Shown: piece after piece, positions 26,529 to 34,933 of the stretch
Position numbering within the stretch: position 1 is the first letter of the stretch
Layout: each line of letters begins with the position of its first letter
Assembly: GCA_041617635.1 (NCBI GenBank)
Contig: JBFJOO010000004.1
Coordinates: 1 to 64,000, forward strand
Origin: JAABRB01 sp041617635
Lineage (GTDB): Bacteria; Pseudomonadota; Gammaproteobacteria; Burkholderiales; SG8-39
Length of the DNA stretch: 64,000 bases
Reading direction: 5' to 3'
Program-made: the position numbers and the translations under genes
Notes under the pieces: generated by a model
The model's input: the letters and a program-made list of their open reading frames with translations, nothing else
The model's database searches: none
Told to the model about the DNA's origin: nothing

Positions 26529-27872
26529 ATGGACACGTTCGACGACCGGAAGGCCCGCCTCGCCCGGGACCTCGGTGGCGCCACGGGTCCGGCCGGAGCA
26601 TCGTTTCGCCTTGCCAAGGACACGTCCAATCTTTTCCGGGATCGGATCCAGGGTCCGCGCCGGCAGCTGAACGTGCGCGAGTTCCATCACGTGCTCGCGG
26701 TCAACGCCGCGGAGCAGTGGGTGGATGTCGAGGGGATGACGACTTATGAGGCATTCGTCCGCGCGACGCTCCCCCACGGCATCATGCCGAGCGTGGTCCC
26801 GCAGTTGAAGTCGATAACGATCGGCGGCGCGATCGCCGGCGTGGGCATCGAGTCGTCGTCGTTCCGGCGCGGTCTGGTGCACGAAGGCGTCGCCGAACTC
26901 GAGGTACTGCTCGGCGATGGCTCGGTGGTGATCGCCCGCCCTGACAATGCGCAGAGCGATCTCTTCTACGGATTCCCCAATTCGTACGGCACCCTCGGAT
27001 ACGTGCTGCGCGCCCGGGTGCAGACCCCTCCGGTGAAGGGCTACGTCCAGCTCCAGCACTTGCGGCATACGGAGGCGCGCGGTTTCTTCTCCGATTTGGC
27101 GCGGCGTTGCGAGTCAGACGCCGACTTCATCGACGCCGTCGTGTTCGGCCCGACCGAGCAGGTGATCACGGTCGGGCGCTTCGTCGACTCGGCGCCATAT
27201 ACGAGCGACTACACGTACGAGCGCATCTACTACCGCTCGCTCCGCGAGCGTGAGGAAGACTACCTCACCACGCACGATTACATCTGGCGCTGGGACACGG
27301 ACTGGTTCTGGTGCTCGAAGAACCTCTGTGCCCAGAACCCGATCGTGCGCCGCCTCCTCGGCCGCGCGCGACTCAACTCGGTTTTCTACACGCGGGTCAT
27401 GCGCTGGAACTCCCGGCTCGGACTTACGCGCCGCCTGGACCGGCTGCTCGGCAAGCATCCGGAGTCCGTGATCCAGGACGTCGACATTCCGATAGCGCGC
27501 GCCCCCGAGTTCCTCGAGTTCTTTCTACGCGAGATCGGCATACTTCCCGTCTGGATCTGCCCGTTCCGCTCCCCCGACAAGCACGTGCGCTGGCCGCTCT
27601 TTCCCGCCGATGCGCAGACGCTCTACGTCAACTTCGGCTTCTGGGATGTGGTCCGGCCCGATGAGCCGCATCCGGCGGGACATTTCAACCGTCTGATCGA
27701 GCGCAAGGTGCAGGAGCTGGGCGGAATCAAATCGCTCTACTCCGACTCCTATTTCCCGGAGAACGAGTTCTGGGCCATCTACGACAAGACCGCCTACGAC
27801 GCCCTCAAGGCCAAGTACGACCCGAAAGGGGCCTTCAAGAACTTGTACGAGAAAACAGTCTTGAAAGCGTAA
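26529..27872 (+). CDS. FAD-binding oxidoreductase paired with the CFA-like methyltransferase
   Basis: The 447-residue protein has a PCMH-type FAD-binding domain (residues about 25-180, with QLKSITIGGAIAGVGIESSS as the pyrophosphate loop) and a C-terminal substrate domain ending in YDALKAKYDPKGAFKNLYEK, as in the DHCR24-like group of FAD-linked oxidases. No signal peptide or membrane anchor is obvious. Relatives adjacent to CFA-like methyltransferases reduce the methylene intermediate to a methyl branch (TmsA/BfaA). It is downstream of and almost touching the methyltransferase gene, so the two are probably co-transcribed. Confidence 0.82.
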   Translation: MDTFDDRKARLARDLGGATGPAGASFRLAKDTSNLFRDRIQGPRRQLNVREFHHVLAVNAAEQWVDVEGMTTYEAFVRATLPHGIMPSVVPQLKSITIGGAIAGVGIESSSFRRGLVHEGVAELEVLLGDGSVVIARPDNAQSDLFYGFPNSYGTLGYVLRARVQTPPVKGYVQLQHLRHTEARGFFSDLARRCESDADFIDAVVFGPTEQVITVGRFVDSAPYTSDYTYERIYYRSLREREEDYLTTHDYIWRWDTDWFWCSKNLCAQNPIVRRLLGRARLNSVFYTRVMRWNSRLGLTRRLDRLLGKHPESVIQDVDIPIARAPEFLEFFLREIGILPVWICPFRSPDKHVRWPLFPADAQTLYVNFGFWDVVRPDEPHPAGHFNRLIERKVQELGGIKSLYSDSYFPENEFWAIYDKTAYDALKAKYDPKGAFKNLYEKTVLKA

Positions 27873-27910
27873 TCGGGGTGACAAGCAGCGTGAAATCGAG
27901 GAAACCCGGA

Positions 27911-27944
27911 AGATCACGAACAGGAGGGAACCGGCTGGTTCCCT
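27911..27944 (+). repeat. Hairpin repeat copy 1 (truncated, type A)
   Basis: This copy has the left flank TCACGAACAGG and a perfect hairpin GGGAACC-ggct-GGTTCCC, but lacks the right arm CCGTTACCC seen in copies 2-4. It is followed at once by copy 2. Confidence 0.7.
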
Positions 27945-27959
27945 GCGGGGAAACCCATA

Positions 27960-28018
27960 GGTCACGAACAGGGCGAAACCGCCTGGTTTCCCCCCGTTAC
28001 CCTCCTTCCCGGTAGCAG
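27960..28018 (+). repeat. Hairpin repeat copy 2 (type A)
   Basis: This 59-nt copy aligns end to end without gaps with copy 4 at 33879: GGTCACGAACAGGG, hairpin GAAACC-gcct-GGTTTC, then CCCCGTTACCC and CTTCCCGGTA. Stem positions differ from copy 4 in a paired way, so the hairpin is kept. Confidence 0.8.
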
Positions 28019-28124
28019 TAAAACACTCTCCCGGGCAGCGTCGTCCGATCGCTCTACGCGGCAACTCAGTCCCGTCGGGTTTCCACCGACACTCTCCTCG
28101 AAGGACGACACCTCCCGACGGAGA

Positions 28125-28190
28125 GGTTTGCTCTTAGCAGGAAGGAGGGTAACGGGAGGGAGCCTGCGGGTTCCCTCCTGTTCGTGACCT
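28125..28190 (-). repeat. Hairpin repeat copy 3 (type A, inverted)
   Basis: Read on the minus strand it gives GGTCACGAACAGG, hairpin arms GGAGGGAACC/GGCTCCCTCC, CCGTTACCCTCC and the right flank GCTAAGAGCAAACC, matching copies 2 and 4. It faces copies 1 and 2 across about 105 nt. Confidence 0.8.
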
Positions 28191-28268
28191 GCCGGCGGCT
28201 TCGTTCAAGTCGTGGCGCGCACGATCTCACCACCACGCTCCCATACCGTTTCTCGATCCACCAAAAGA

Positions 28269-28290
28269 AAAGCCGCCCTAAGGCGGCTTT
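28269..28290 (-). terminator. Strong hairpin with a T-rich tail on the minus strand
   Basis: AAAGCCGCC (28269-28277) pairs perfectly with GGCGGCTTT (28282-28290) around CTAA. On the minus strand it is followed by TCTTTT; on the plus strand only by TTTGTT, so it may work both ways but better on minus. A second hairpin (GTTCCCG/CGGGAAC, 28291-28309) is immediately before it on the minus strand. Confidence 0.7.
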
Positions 28291-28309
28291 GTTCCCGGGG
28301 GGCGGGAAC
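28291..28309 (-). other. Second stem-loop stacked on the terminator hairpin
   Basis: GTTCCCG and CGGGAAC pair perfectly around a G-rich (plus strand) loop. The two adjacent stem-loops followed by a T run look like the 3' end of a short minus-strand transcript that would start between here and the dsbB terminator. Confidence 0.4.
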
Positions 28310-28369
28310 GTAATCGGTTCGTGAAACGAGTTGCCCGCATTCTTGCGAACGACGAACCCCCCTGCAAGC

Positions 28370-28407
28370 AAAAAAGCGCGCGCTGTGACAATTGTTTACA
28401 CGCGCGT
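28370..28407 (-). terminator. Rho-independent terminator of dsbB
   Basis: On the minus strand, about 85 nt after the dsbB stop, CGCGCGTGT and a CACAGCGCGCG-like arm form a hairpin followed by six T residues (28370-28375). Confidence 0.65.
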
Positions 28408-28492
28408 CCCCGCCGCGGCGCGAGCGTGTGAACTCCTGCGCGATTCACAAATTTTTACGATTCGCGGCGCGGCGCTCCGCGCGCGGAGCAGG

Positions 28493-29002
28493 CTATCGGC
28501 TGGCGAGGCTGGGCGTGAAGGCGAGCACGACGCCGAGCACGACGAAACAGATGAGCGACCACTCCGGGATGGAGAGCCAGAGGAAGGACCAGGGCTTGAG
28601 CGTGCAAGGACCGTCGTATTGCAGGAGCGGCGGAATCCAGCTGCCGACATCGGTCTGATCGAGAAATCTCTCGACCGTGGAGCCCACGCACGCACTGGCA
28701 CGCGCATCGTCGGCCTGCAGGTAGACATGGTAGCCCGCGGCCACCGCGCCGCCGAGTGCGGTGGCCGATCCGAGTATCGCGTAGAACACCGCCATCACGG
28801 GTCCCGGCCGGTGGAGGGCTGCGACGAGACTGATCAGTCCCACGGCGACGAAGATCAGCCGCTGGACGACGCACCACGGGCAGGGATCGAGATCCTCGAC
28901 GTGCTGCAGGTACAGAGCGAAGCCGAGGATCGCCACACACGCGAGGAAAGTGAGCGTGAAGATCCGGCTGGAGCGGTCCGCGATGGTTCGAGGCTCGAGC
29001 AT
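28493..29002 (-). CDS. dsbB: Disulfide bond formation protein DsbB
   Basis: DsbB reoxidises periplasmic DsbA and passes electrons to quinone. The 169-residue protein has four predicted membrane helices. The first periplasmic loop carries CPWC (Cys41, Cys44) and the second loop the pair Cys105 and Cys133 (SACVGS and DGPCTLKP). The ATG at 29000-29002 gives MLEPRTIADRSSRIF; the frame stays open upstream, but only this start gives the family topology. DsbA is not in the window. Confidence 0.93.
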   Translation of the reverse strand: MLEPRTIADRSSRIFTLTFLACVAILGFALYLQHVEDLDPCPWCVVQRLIFVAVGLISLVAALHRPGPVMAVFYAILGSATALGGAVAAGYHVYLQADDARASACVGSTVERFLDQTDVGSWIPPLLQYDGPCTLKPWSFLWLSIPEWSLICFVVLGVVLAFTPSLASR

Positions 29003-29138
29003 GAGCGCCTGCGCTGAGAACTCGCCCGATGATAATGCCGATCGCCGGGTCTCACATCCACGGCGGCCATGGCCTGGAATCTCGCTGGTGCGTGCGGTCG
29101 CTCCGGTATACTTCGCGTTTTCCAGCGGGGCTGCAAGC

Positions 29139-30270
29139 ATGGACGCCGAACGCCTGAACACCCTCACGCACACCCTCGCGGACCTCGCCGCGCGCGAGGG
29201 TGAGCTGCGGAGGTATCTTTGACTTCGACGCGAAGCAGGCGCGTCTCGTAGCCGTCACCAAAGCGCTGGAAGACCCTAACGTATGGGCCGACGCCAAGCG
29301 GGCCCAGGAACTCGGCAGGGAGAAAAAGGCGGTCGACGCAGTCGTCGAGCGCCTCACCGACCTCGGCAACGCATTGCGCGATGCGCGCGAGCTCTTCGAG
29401 CTTGCGCGCAGCGAAAGCGACGACGAAATGCTTGCGTCGATCGAGCGGGACGTCGCACAGATCGGCACCACGGTCGAGGACATGGAGTTCCAGCGCATGT
29501 TCGCGGACCCCATGGATCCCAACAACTGTTTCGTCGACATCCAAGCGGGCTCCGGTGGCACCGAGGCGCAGGACTGGGCGAGCATGCTCCTGCGCATGTA
29601 CGTCCGGTACTGCGAGCGCAAGGGATATCGCGTAGATGTGCTCGAGGAGTCGGAGGGCGAGGTCGCGGGGATCAAGAGCGCCTCCATCAAGGTCGCCGGC
29701 GAATACGCGTTCGGACATCTGCGCACCGAGACCGGCGTCCATCGACTCGTGCGCAAGTCCCCATTCGATTCCAATGCGCGCCGACACACTTCATTCGCCA
29801 GCGTCTTCGTCTATCCCGAGGTGGACGAATCCATCGAGATCGACGTGAATCCGGCCGACCTTCGCATCGACACCTATCGCGCCTCGGGTGCCGGCGGCCA
29901 GCACGTCAACCGGACCGACTCCGCGGTACGGATCACCCACGTCCCCACCAACACGGTGGTCCAGTGCCAGAACGACCGGTCGCAACATCGCAATCGCGCC
30001 GAGGCGATGGCCATGCTCAAGTCCAAGCTGTATGAGCTGGAGCTTCGCAAGCGGATGGAGGCCAAGCAGGCGCTGGAGGACGCGAAGACCGACATCGGCT
30101 GGGGCCACCAGATTCGCTCGTACGTGCTCGACCAATCACGCATCAAGGATCTGCGTACCGGGGTCGAGGTCGGCAATACCCAGTCCGTCCTGGATGGCGA
30201 CCTCGACGGCTTCATCGCCGCCAGCCTGAAGAAGGGCGTGGGCTTGACCGTGGCGGCGGTGCGGGAGTAG
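29139..30270 (+). CDS. prfB: Peptide chain release factor 2, made by programmed +1 frameshift
   Basis: RF2 terminates translation at UAA and UGA. Zero frame: MDAERLNTLTHTLADLAARE... to CTT (29217-29219) followed by the in-frame TGA (29220-29222). The site is GGAGG-TAT-CTT-TGA-C with the Shine-Dalgarno-like GGAGG a few bases before, exactly the known autoregulatory RF2 site. Skipping the T at 29220 gives 27 + 349 = 376 residues. Downstream motifs are the SPF anticodon-like tripeptide in VRKSPFDSNA and GGQ in SGAGGQHVNR. lysS follows 3 nt after the stop, an arrangement shared with E. coli. Confidence 0.95.
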
Positions 30271-30273
30271 CCG

Positions 30274-31776
30274 ATGCCCGAGGATCCGAAGCCGCCCCAG
30301 GACGAGAACCAGATCATCGCCGAGCGGCGCAGCAAGCTTGCCGCCCTGCGCGGCCGAGGAAATGCGTTTCCCAACGATTTCCAGCGCCGGCACCTCGCGG
30401 GCGACCTGCACCGGGCGTACGGCGGAATGGCCAAGGAGGAGCTGGAGGGCCATGCCATCCAGGTGGCGGTTGCCGGGCGGATGATGCTGAAGCGCGTCAT
30501 GGGCAAGGCAAGCTTCGCCACGCTGCAGGACATGAGCGGACGCCTGCAGCTGTACGTGTCGAACGATCACACGGGCGCCGAAGCCCACGCAGCATTCAAG
30601 CACTGGGACCTCGGCGACATCCTGGGAGTCGAGGGGACGCTTTTCAAGACTCGCACGGGCGAGCTGACGGTAAATGCCGCATCGGTTCGCCTCCTCACGA
30701 AGGCGCTGCGGCCGCTGCCGGAGAAGTTCTACGGCCTCACCGACCAGGAGAGCCGCTACCGTCAGCGCTATGTGGACCTGATCACGGCCGAGGAGACGCG
30801 CAGCGCCTTCATCCAGCGCAGCCAGATCATCCAGGAGATCCGCACGTTCATGATCGGGAAAGGCTACCTGGAGGTCGAGACGCCGATGATGCAGCCGATC
30901 CCCGGCGGCGCCGCAGCCCGGCCTTTCGTGACGCATCACAACGCGCTGGACATGCGGCTCTACCTGCGCATCGCGCCGGAGCTCTATCTCAAGCGGCTGG
31001 TGGTCGGCGGTTTCGAGAAGGTTTTCGAGATCAATCGAAACTTTCGCAACGAAGGTATCTCGACCAAGCACAATCCCGAATTCACCATGCTGGAGTTCTA
31101 CGAGGCATACCGCGATTACCGATACCTCATGGAGTTCACCGAGGAGCTCCTGCGGACCGTCGCGCAGAACGTCCTCGGCACGCTCCAGCTTCCGTACGGT
31201 GAGCATGTCGTCGACCTCGGCAAACCGTTCGAGCGGCTTACCATCGGCGCGGCGATCCGCAAGTTCCATCCGCACTTTTCGGACGCCCAATTGCAGGATC
31301 GTTCCGTCCTCGAGCGCGAGATCCGCAAAGCGGGCGCCGAACCGACCGCGGTGTCGGGGCTCGGGACGCTTCAGCTGCAGCTGTTCGAGGCGACCACCGA
31401 GCAGATGCTGATCCAGCCCACTTTTATCGTGGAGTATCCGGCCGAGGTGTCGCCGCTCGCCCGACGCAGCGACTCCAATCCCGAGGTCACGGACCGGTTC
31501 GAGCTCTACGTGGCTGGCCGCGAGGTGGCGAACGGATTCTCCGAGCTGAACGACCCCGAGGATCAGGCGGCGCGTTTCGACGAGCAGGCGCGCGCGCGCG
31601 TGGCAGGCGACGCGGAAGCCATGCACAAGGACGCGGACTACGTGCGCGCGCTCGAGTACGGCCTGCCCCCGACCGCCGGCGAGGGCATCGGCATCGACCG
31701 TCTGGTGATGCTGTTTACCAACAGCCCGAGCATTCGGGATGTGATCCTGTTCCCGCATATGCGGCCAGAGACCTGA
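30274..31776 (+). CDS. lysS: Lysyl-tRNA synthetase, class II
   Basis: LysS charges tRNA-Lys. The 500-residue protein has the N-terminal OB-fold anticodon domain (about 60-170) and a class II catalytic core: motif 1 near YLEVETPMMQPIPGGAAARPF, motif 2 FEINRNFRNEGISTKHNPEFTMLE, motif 3 GEGIGIDRLVML. It is co-transcribed with prfB. Confidence 0.97.
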   Translation: MPEDPKPPQDENQIIAERRSKLAALRGRGNAFPNDFQRRHLAGDLHRAYGGMAKEELEGHAIQVAVAGRMMLKRVMGKASFATLQDMSGRLQLYVSNDHTGAEAHAAFKHWDLGDILGVEGTLFKTRTGELTVNAASVRLLTKALRPLPEKFYGLTDQESRYRQRYVDLITAEETRSAFIQRSQIIQEIRTFMIGKGYLEVETPMMQPIPGGAAARPFVTHHNALDMRLYLRIAPELYLKRLVVGGFEKVFEINRNFRNEGISTKHNPEFTMLEFYEAYRDYRYLMEFTEELLRTVAQNVLGTLQLPYGEHVVDLGKPFERLTIGAAIRKFHPHFSDAQLQDRSVLEREIRKAGAEPTAVSGLGTLQLQLFEATTEQMLIQPTFIVEYPAEVSPLARRSDSNPEVTDRFELYVAGREVANGFSELNDPEDQAARFDEQARARVAGDAEAMHKDADYVRALEYGLPPTAGEGIGIDRLVMLFTNSPSIRDVILFPHMRPET

Positions 31777-31861
31777 CGATCCGGCGCCGGACTGCGATAC
31801 CATGTTGACGTAGCGACGCGGCCGCCGCGGGCGGCTGGTCCGGAGCGGAAAGGGAGGGACG

Positions 31862-32425
31862 ATGCGAGGATTGAGCGTACGAACCGCCCGCGTGGCGGGA
31901 ATCGTCGGGCTGTCGCTGGCGCTCGGCGCCTGCGCTGCGGGCGCGTACTATTTCGACGCCGGGGAAAGCAACCTGATCCGAGGCAACTATGCCGCGACCG
32001 ACGTTCTGGTCGCGGGCGGGAAAGTGTCCTCGGCCGGCGGCCCGGTGCTGGTGGCAACGGTGGTGGATATCGATCAACTCGATCGTTCATCCACGCTCGG
32101 CCGTCTGATCTCCGAGCACGTCGCCTCGCGGCTCGCGCAGAAGGGCTATACCGTCACCGAGCTCAAGATGCGCGATCCGGTCTACATGCGCACGCCGGAA
32201 GGCGAGCTCATGCTCTCGCGCGAAGTGCGCGAGATTTCCGCCAAGCACGGCGCACAAGCGGTCGCCGTAGGCACGTATGCGAGCGACACCCGGGGGGCCA
32301 ACGGCGTCGTGTTCGTGAGCCTGAAGCTCGTGCGCACCACGGACAACACCATCTTGGGCGCTTCGGACTATGCCCTGGTCATGACACGGGGCGGCTACGG
32401 GATGCTGCGCACCGTCACGCGGTAG
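31862..32425 (+). CDS. FlgO-family outer membrane lipoprotein
   Basis: The 187-residue product has a lipoprotein signal ending LGAC (Cys24), then the FlgO domain pattern with LGRLISEHVASRLAQKGYTVTELKMRD and GAQAVAVGTYAS. FlgO in Vibrio is an outer membrane protein connected with flagella, but no flagellar gene is near, and the domain is also found in other envelope proteins. A GGGAGGG just before the ATG supports the start. Confidence 0.78.
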   Translation: MRGLSVRTARVAGIVGLSLALGACAAGAYYFDAGESNLIRGNYAATDVLVAGGKVSSAGGPVLVATVVDIDQLDRSSTLGRLISEHVASRLAQKGYTVTELKMRDPVYMRTPEGELMLSREVREISAKHGAQAVAVGTYASDTRGANGVVFVSLKLVRTTDNTILGASDYALVMTRGGYGMLRTVTR

Positions 32426-32468
32426 AAGGAATCGCGCCACGGCGTGACTAATTGCGGCCGTCCCCGGA

Positions 32469-32490
32469 CAGGGGGTGGCTAGCCGCCCTG
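32469..32490 (+). terminator. GC-rich hairpin downstream of the FlgO-like gene
   Basis: CAGGG pairs with CCCTG around an inner palindrome GGCTAGCC, 44 nt after the stop. There is no T tract, so terminator activity is only possible. Confidence 0.3.
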
Positions 32491-32656
32491 CAATGTGCGG
32501 CAGTTCACGCGTTGACACGGGTACTGGCCCGTTTCTCGCTGCATGTCGAACCATGAACTCAAGCAGCTGGTTCGAACATGCGCCACCACGAAGATAGTTA
32601 CACCGCGGCCAGTCGAGCGTCGGCTCCGGCGCTTCGGCCAGCGTCGGGGGACTGAC

Positions 32657-33862
32657 GTGGTCGTGAGAGATACGACGGTGACCCGAGTCACCGGTCGCCG
32701 CGCGCTGGCCGCCGGAGGCTTTCGTGCCCTCGAGGCCGAAGTGCACCTGCATTGCGGTGCGTCCGGTCGTGCCGTGGTGCCTGCCATCCCCTCTGCATCC
32801 GGGCGATCGGCGACCACGGGCATTCGGGAGATCGCGACGCTCGTCGATCCGGCGTTGCATGGACTCGATGCACGCCGCCGGGAGGATATCGACAGCAGCC
32901 TGGTCAGGCTCAACACCTATTCGCCCATGCGTGTCGGAACGGACGTGCTGGCAGCCTGCTCGATCGCGGCGCTGCGCGCCGCCGCTGACGCGGCCAGCCA
33001 ACCGCTCTACAGGTACCTCCAGCCGGAAGCGTCACGCGTTCCGCTGCCTGTGGTGGCCACACTGCTCTCATCCGATCCCGCTGCCGTCTTTCGCCGGCTC
33101 GCGGTCATTCCAGCGTGCGCGAGCGGCGCCGAGGAGGCCCTGGATGCCTGCGCGGCCATCCACGCTGCCGCCGTGGAGCTCGCGCCGGCGCTCCGCGCGG
33201 GAACACCGGCGTTCGCCGACGACGAGCGCGGACTCGAGCTGCTCGTTACCGCCATCGAGCGCGCGGGATTCGTGCCGGGCGAGGAGATTGCGATTTCCGG
33301 CGAGCTGCAGGCCGCGCGGTTGTACCGCAACGGCCACTACCGCGGGCCACATGGCGAGCCGCGCGACAGCGATGCGTGGTGCGAGCTCCTCGCAGGGTGG
33401 GTCGCGCGCTTTCCGATCGCCATTCTCGAGGACCCCTTCGCAGCCGCCGACCGCGCCGGGCAGCAACGGTTCGTGCGCGCACTCGGCAGCCTGGTGCGGG
33501 TGGGCGGGCATGAACTCCTCGCCTGCGACGCCGCGCGCGTCGCCGACGCGGCTGCTGAAAGCCTCTGCGGCGCCATCATTGCCGCGCCGGAGGAAGTCGG
33601 AACGATGACCGAGCTGTTCGCAGCCTTCGAAGCCGCGCGCGCGGCGGGATGGGACACTGCGCTGGCTGCCGATGGCGAGGGCGGCGACGACGCCGCGGCG
33701 GTGCATCTGGCAGTAGGCTGGAACGCCAGCCTGCTCAAGCTCGGCTCGATCGCAGACCCGGGAAGCGTCGCGCGCTGGAACGAGCTCCTGCGGGTCGAAG
33801 CCGGTCTCCGTCCGAGCTACGCGTTCGCGCACGCCCAAACGGCAGCGCGCTTGGTGCATTAG
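32657..33862 (+). CDS. Degenerate enolase paralogue
   Basis: About 401 residues align along their whole length with enolase, from VTRVTGRRALAAGGFRALEAEVHL to the C-terminal SVARWNELLRVEAGL. The Mg-binding EDPF segment remains, as does the lysine of the last motif (SLLKLGS). The catalytic-lysine segment LIKxNQ is IIAAPEE, the serine-His-Arg-Ser loop SHRSGE is AADGEG, and the aspartate segment corresponding to MDCAASEF is ISGELQAARL. It is unlikely to convert 2-phosphoglycerate. The start is taken at GTG 32657 because GGGGGA precedes it and the enolase-like part begins just after; the frame is open back to 32543. Confidence 0.72.
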   Translation: MVVRDTTVTRVTGRRALAAGGFRALEAEVHLHCGASGRAVVPAIPSASGRSATTGIREIATLVDPALHGLDARRREDIDSSLVRLNTYSPMRVGTDVLAACSIAALRAAADAASQPLYRYLQPEASRVPLPVVATLLSSDPAAVFRRLAVIPACASGAEEALDACAAIHAAAVELAPALRAGTPAFADDERGLELLVTAIERAGFVPGEEIAISGELQAARLYRNGHYRGPHGEPRDSDAWCELLAGWVARFPIAILEDPFAAADRAGQQRFVRALGSLVRVGGHELLACDAARVADAAAESLCGAIIAAPEEVGTMTELFAAFEAARAAGWDTALAADGEGGDDAAAVHLAVGWNASLLKLGSIADPGSVARWNELLRVEAGLRPSYAFAHAQTAARLVH

Positions 33863-33878
33863 AAGACAAAACCGGTAA

Positions 33879-33943
33879 GGTTACGAACAGGGGAAAATCG
33901 GCTCATTTTCCCCCGTTACCCCCTTTCCCGCTAAGAGCGAACC
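33879..33943 (+). repeat. Hairpin repeat copy 4 (type A)
   Basis: GGTTACGAACAGGGG, hairpin GAAAAT/ATTTTC, CCCCGTTACCCCC, then GCTAAGAGCGAACC. It lies 16 nt after the stop of the enolase-like gene. The stem differs from copy 2 at two positions on both arms. Confidence 0.8.
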
Positions 33944-34040
33944 CGCGCGCGATCATGCGGCCGGTTTGAGGGGTCCGATATAATCCACCGCCGTTCCGCG
34001 CGCACCTTATGCCGTCGCGGCGCGCCCGCACCCGTCGTCG

Positions 34041-34913
34041 ATGTCCGCTCCCATCTCCGGCTCGCAGCATCCCCTGCGAGGCATTCTGCTCATCATCGGG
34101 GCGGTGTCCATGTTCGCCGTGATGGACACCACGGCGAAATATCTGTCGCAGACGTATCCAGTGCCCGCGATCGTGTGGGCGCGCTACTTCGCCCAGGCGC
34201 TATTCATGCTCGTCGTGCTGGGCCCGCGGCTCAAGCTCGATCTGCTCCGGACCCAGCGCCCGGGTCTGCAGCTGGTGCGGGGCGTCACGCTGGCGCTCGC
34301 GACGCTCCTCTTTTTCTCGGCGCTGTCGCTCATGCCCATCGCCGAGGCCGCGGCGATCACCTTCGTCTCTCCGCTGCTCCTCACCGCGCTGTCGGTCGTC
34401 CTGTTGCGGGAACGCGTGCCCCCCGGCGCCTGGTTCGCGGTCGCGGCGGGCTTTATCGGCGTGCTCATCATCATCCGCCCCGGCGGCGCCGTATTCAGCC
34501 CCGCCGCCTTGCTGCCGCTCGCCACGGCATGCTGCTTCGCCGGGTACCAGATCATGACCCGCCAGCTGGCGGGCGTCGACTCGAGCTTCACGACGCTCTT
34601 CTATGCGGCGTTGGTGGGCACCGTGTTGACGAGCCTCGTCGTGCCGTTCTACTGGCATCCGCCCGAGACCTTGCTGCACGGCTTTCTCTTCGTGGCGCTG
34701 GGGGTGCTCGGCGCAGTGAGCCACTTTGTGCTGATCCGGGCGTTTCATCACGCCCCGGCATCGGTGCTCGCGCCGTTCGTGTACACCCAGCTCGTCGCGG
34801 TGCTGCTCCTCGGATACGTCGTGTTCGGCGAGTTTCCGGACGGCGGATCGCTCGCCGGAATGGCGATCATCGTCGCGGCCGGCGTGTTCATCGCGCTCCG
34901 CGCGCGGCGCTAG
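34041..34913 (+). CDS. EamA/DMT-family transporter
   Basis: The 290-residue protein has ten predicted membrane helices in two EamA repeats, beginning ILLIIGAVSMFAVMDTTAKYLS and with the repeat end MPIAEAAAITFVSPLLLTALS and VLAPFVYTQLVAVLLLGYVVFGEFP. DMT members export metabolites or amino acids; the substrate is unknown. It ends 20 nt before the MarC-like gene in the same direction. Confidence 0.88.
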   Translation: MSAPISGSQHPLRGILLIIGAVSMFAVMDTTAKYLSQTYPVPAIVWARYFAQALFMLVVLGPRLKLDLLRTQRPGLQLVRGVTLALATLLFFSALSLMPIAEAAAITFVSPLLLTALSVVLLRERVPPGAWFAVAAGFIGVLIIIRPGGAVFSPAALLPLATACCFAGYQIMTRQLAGVDSSFTTLFYAALVGTVLTSLVVPFYWHPPETLLHGFLFVALGVLGAVSHFVLIRAFHHAPASVLAPFVYTQLVAVLLLGYVVFGEFPDGGSLAGMAIIVAAGVFIALRARR

Positions 34914-34933
34914 GGGAAACGGAGCGACGCGCG

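Noticed and set aside
27911..28190. CRISPR array
   Set aside because: The copies are not evenly spaced, one is inverted, and the repeats are variable hairpins; there are no cas genes.
28066..28371. A 101-codon minus-strand open frame after dsbB
   Set aside because: It runs through a terminator hairpin and a repeat copy and has no recognisable protein features.
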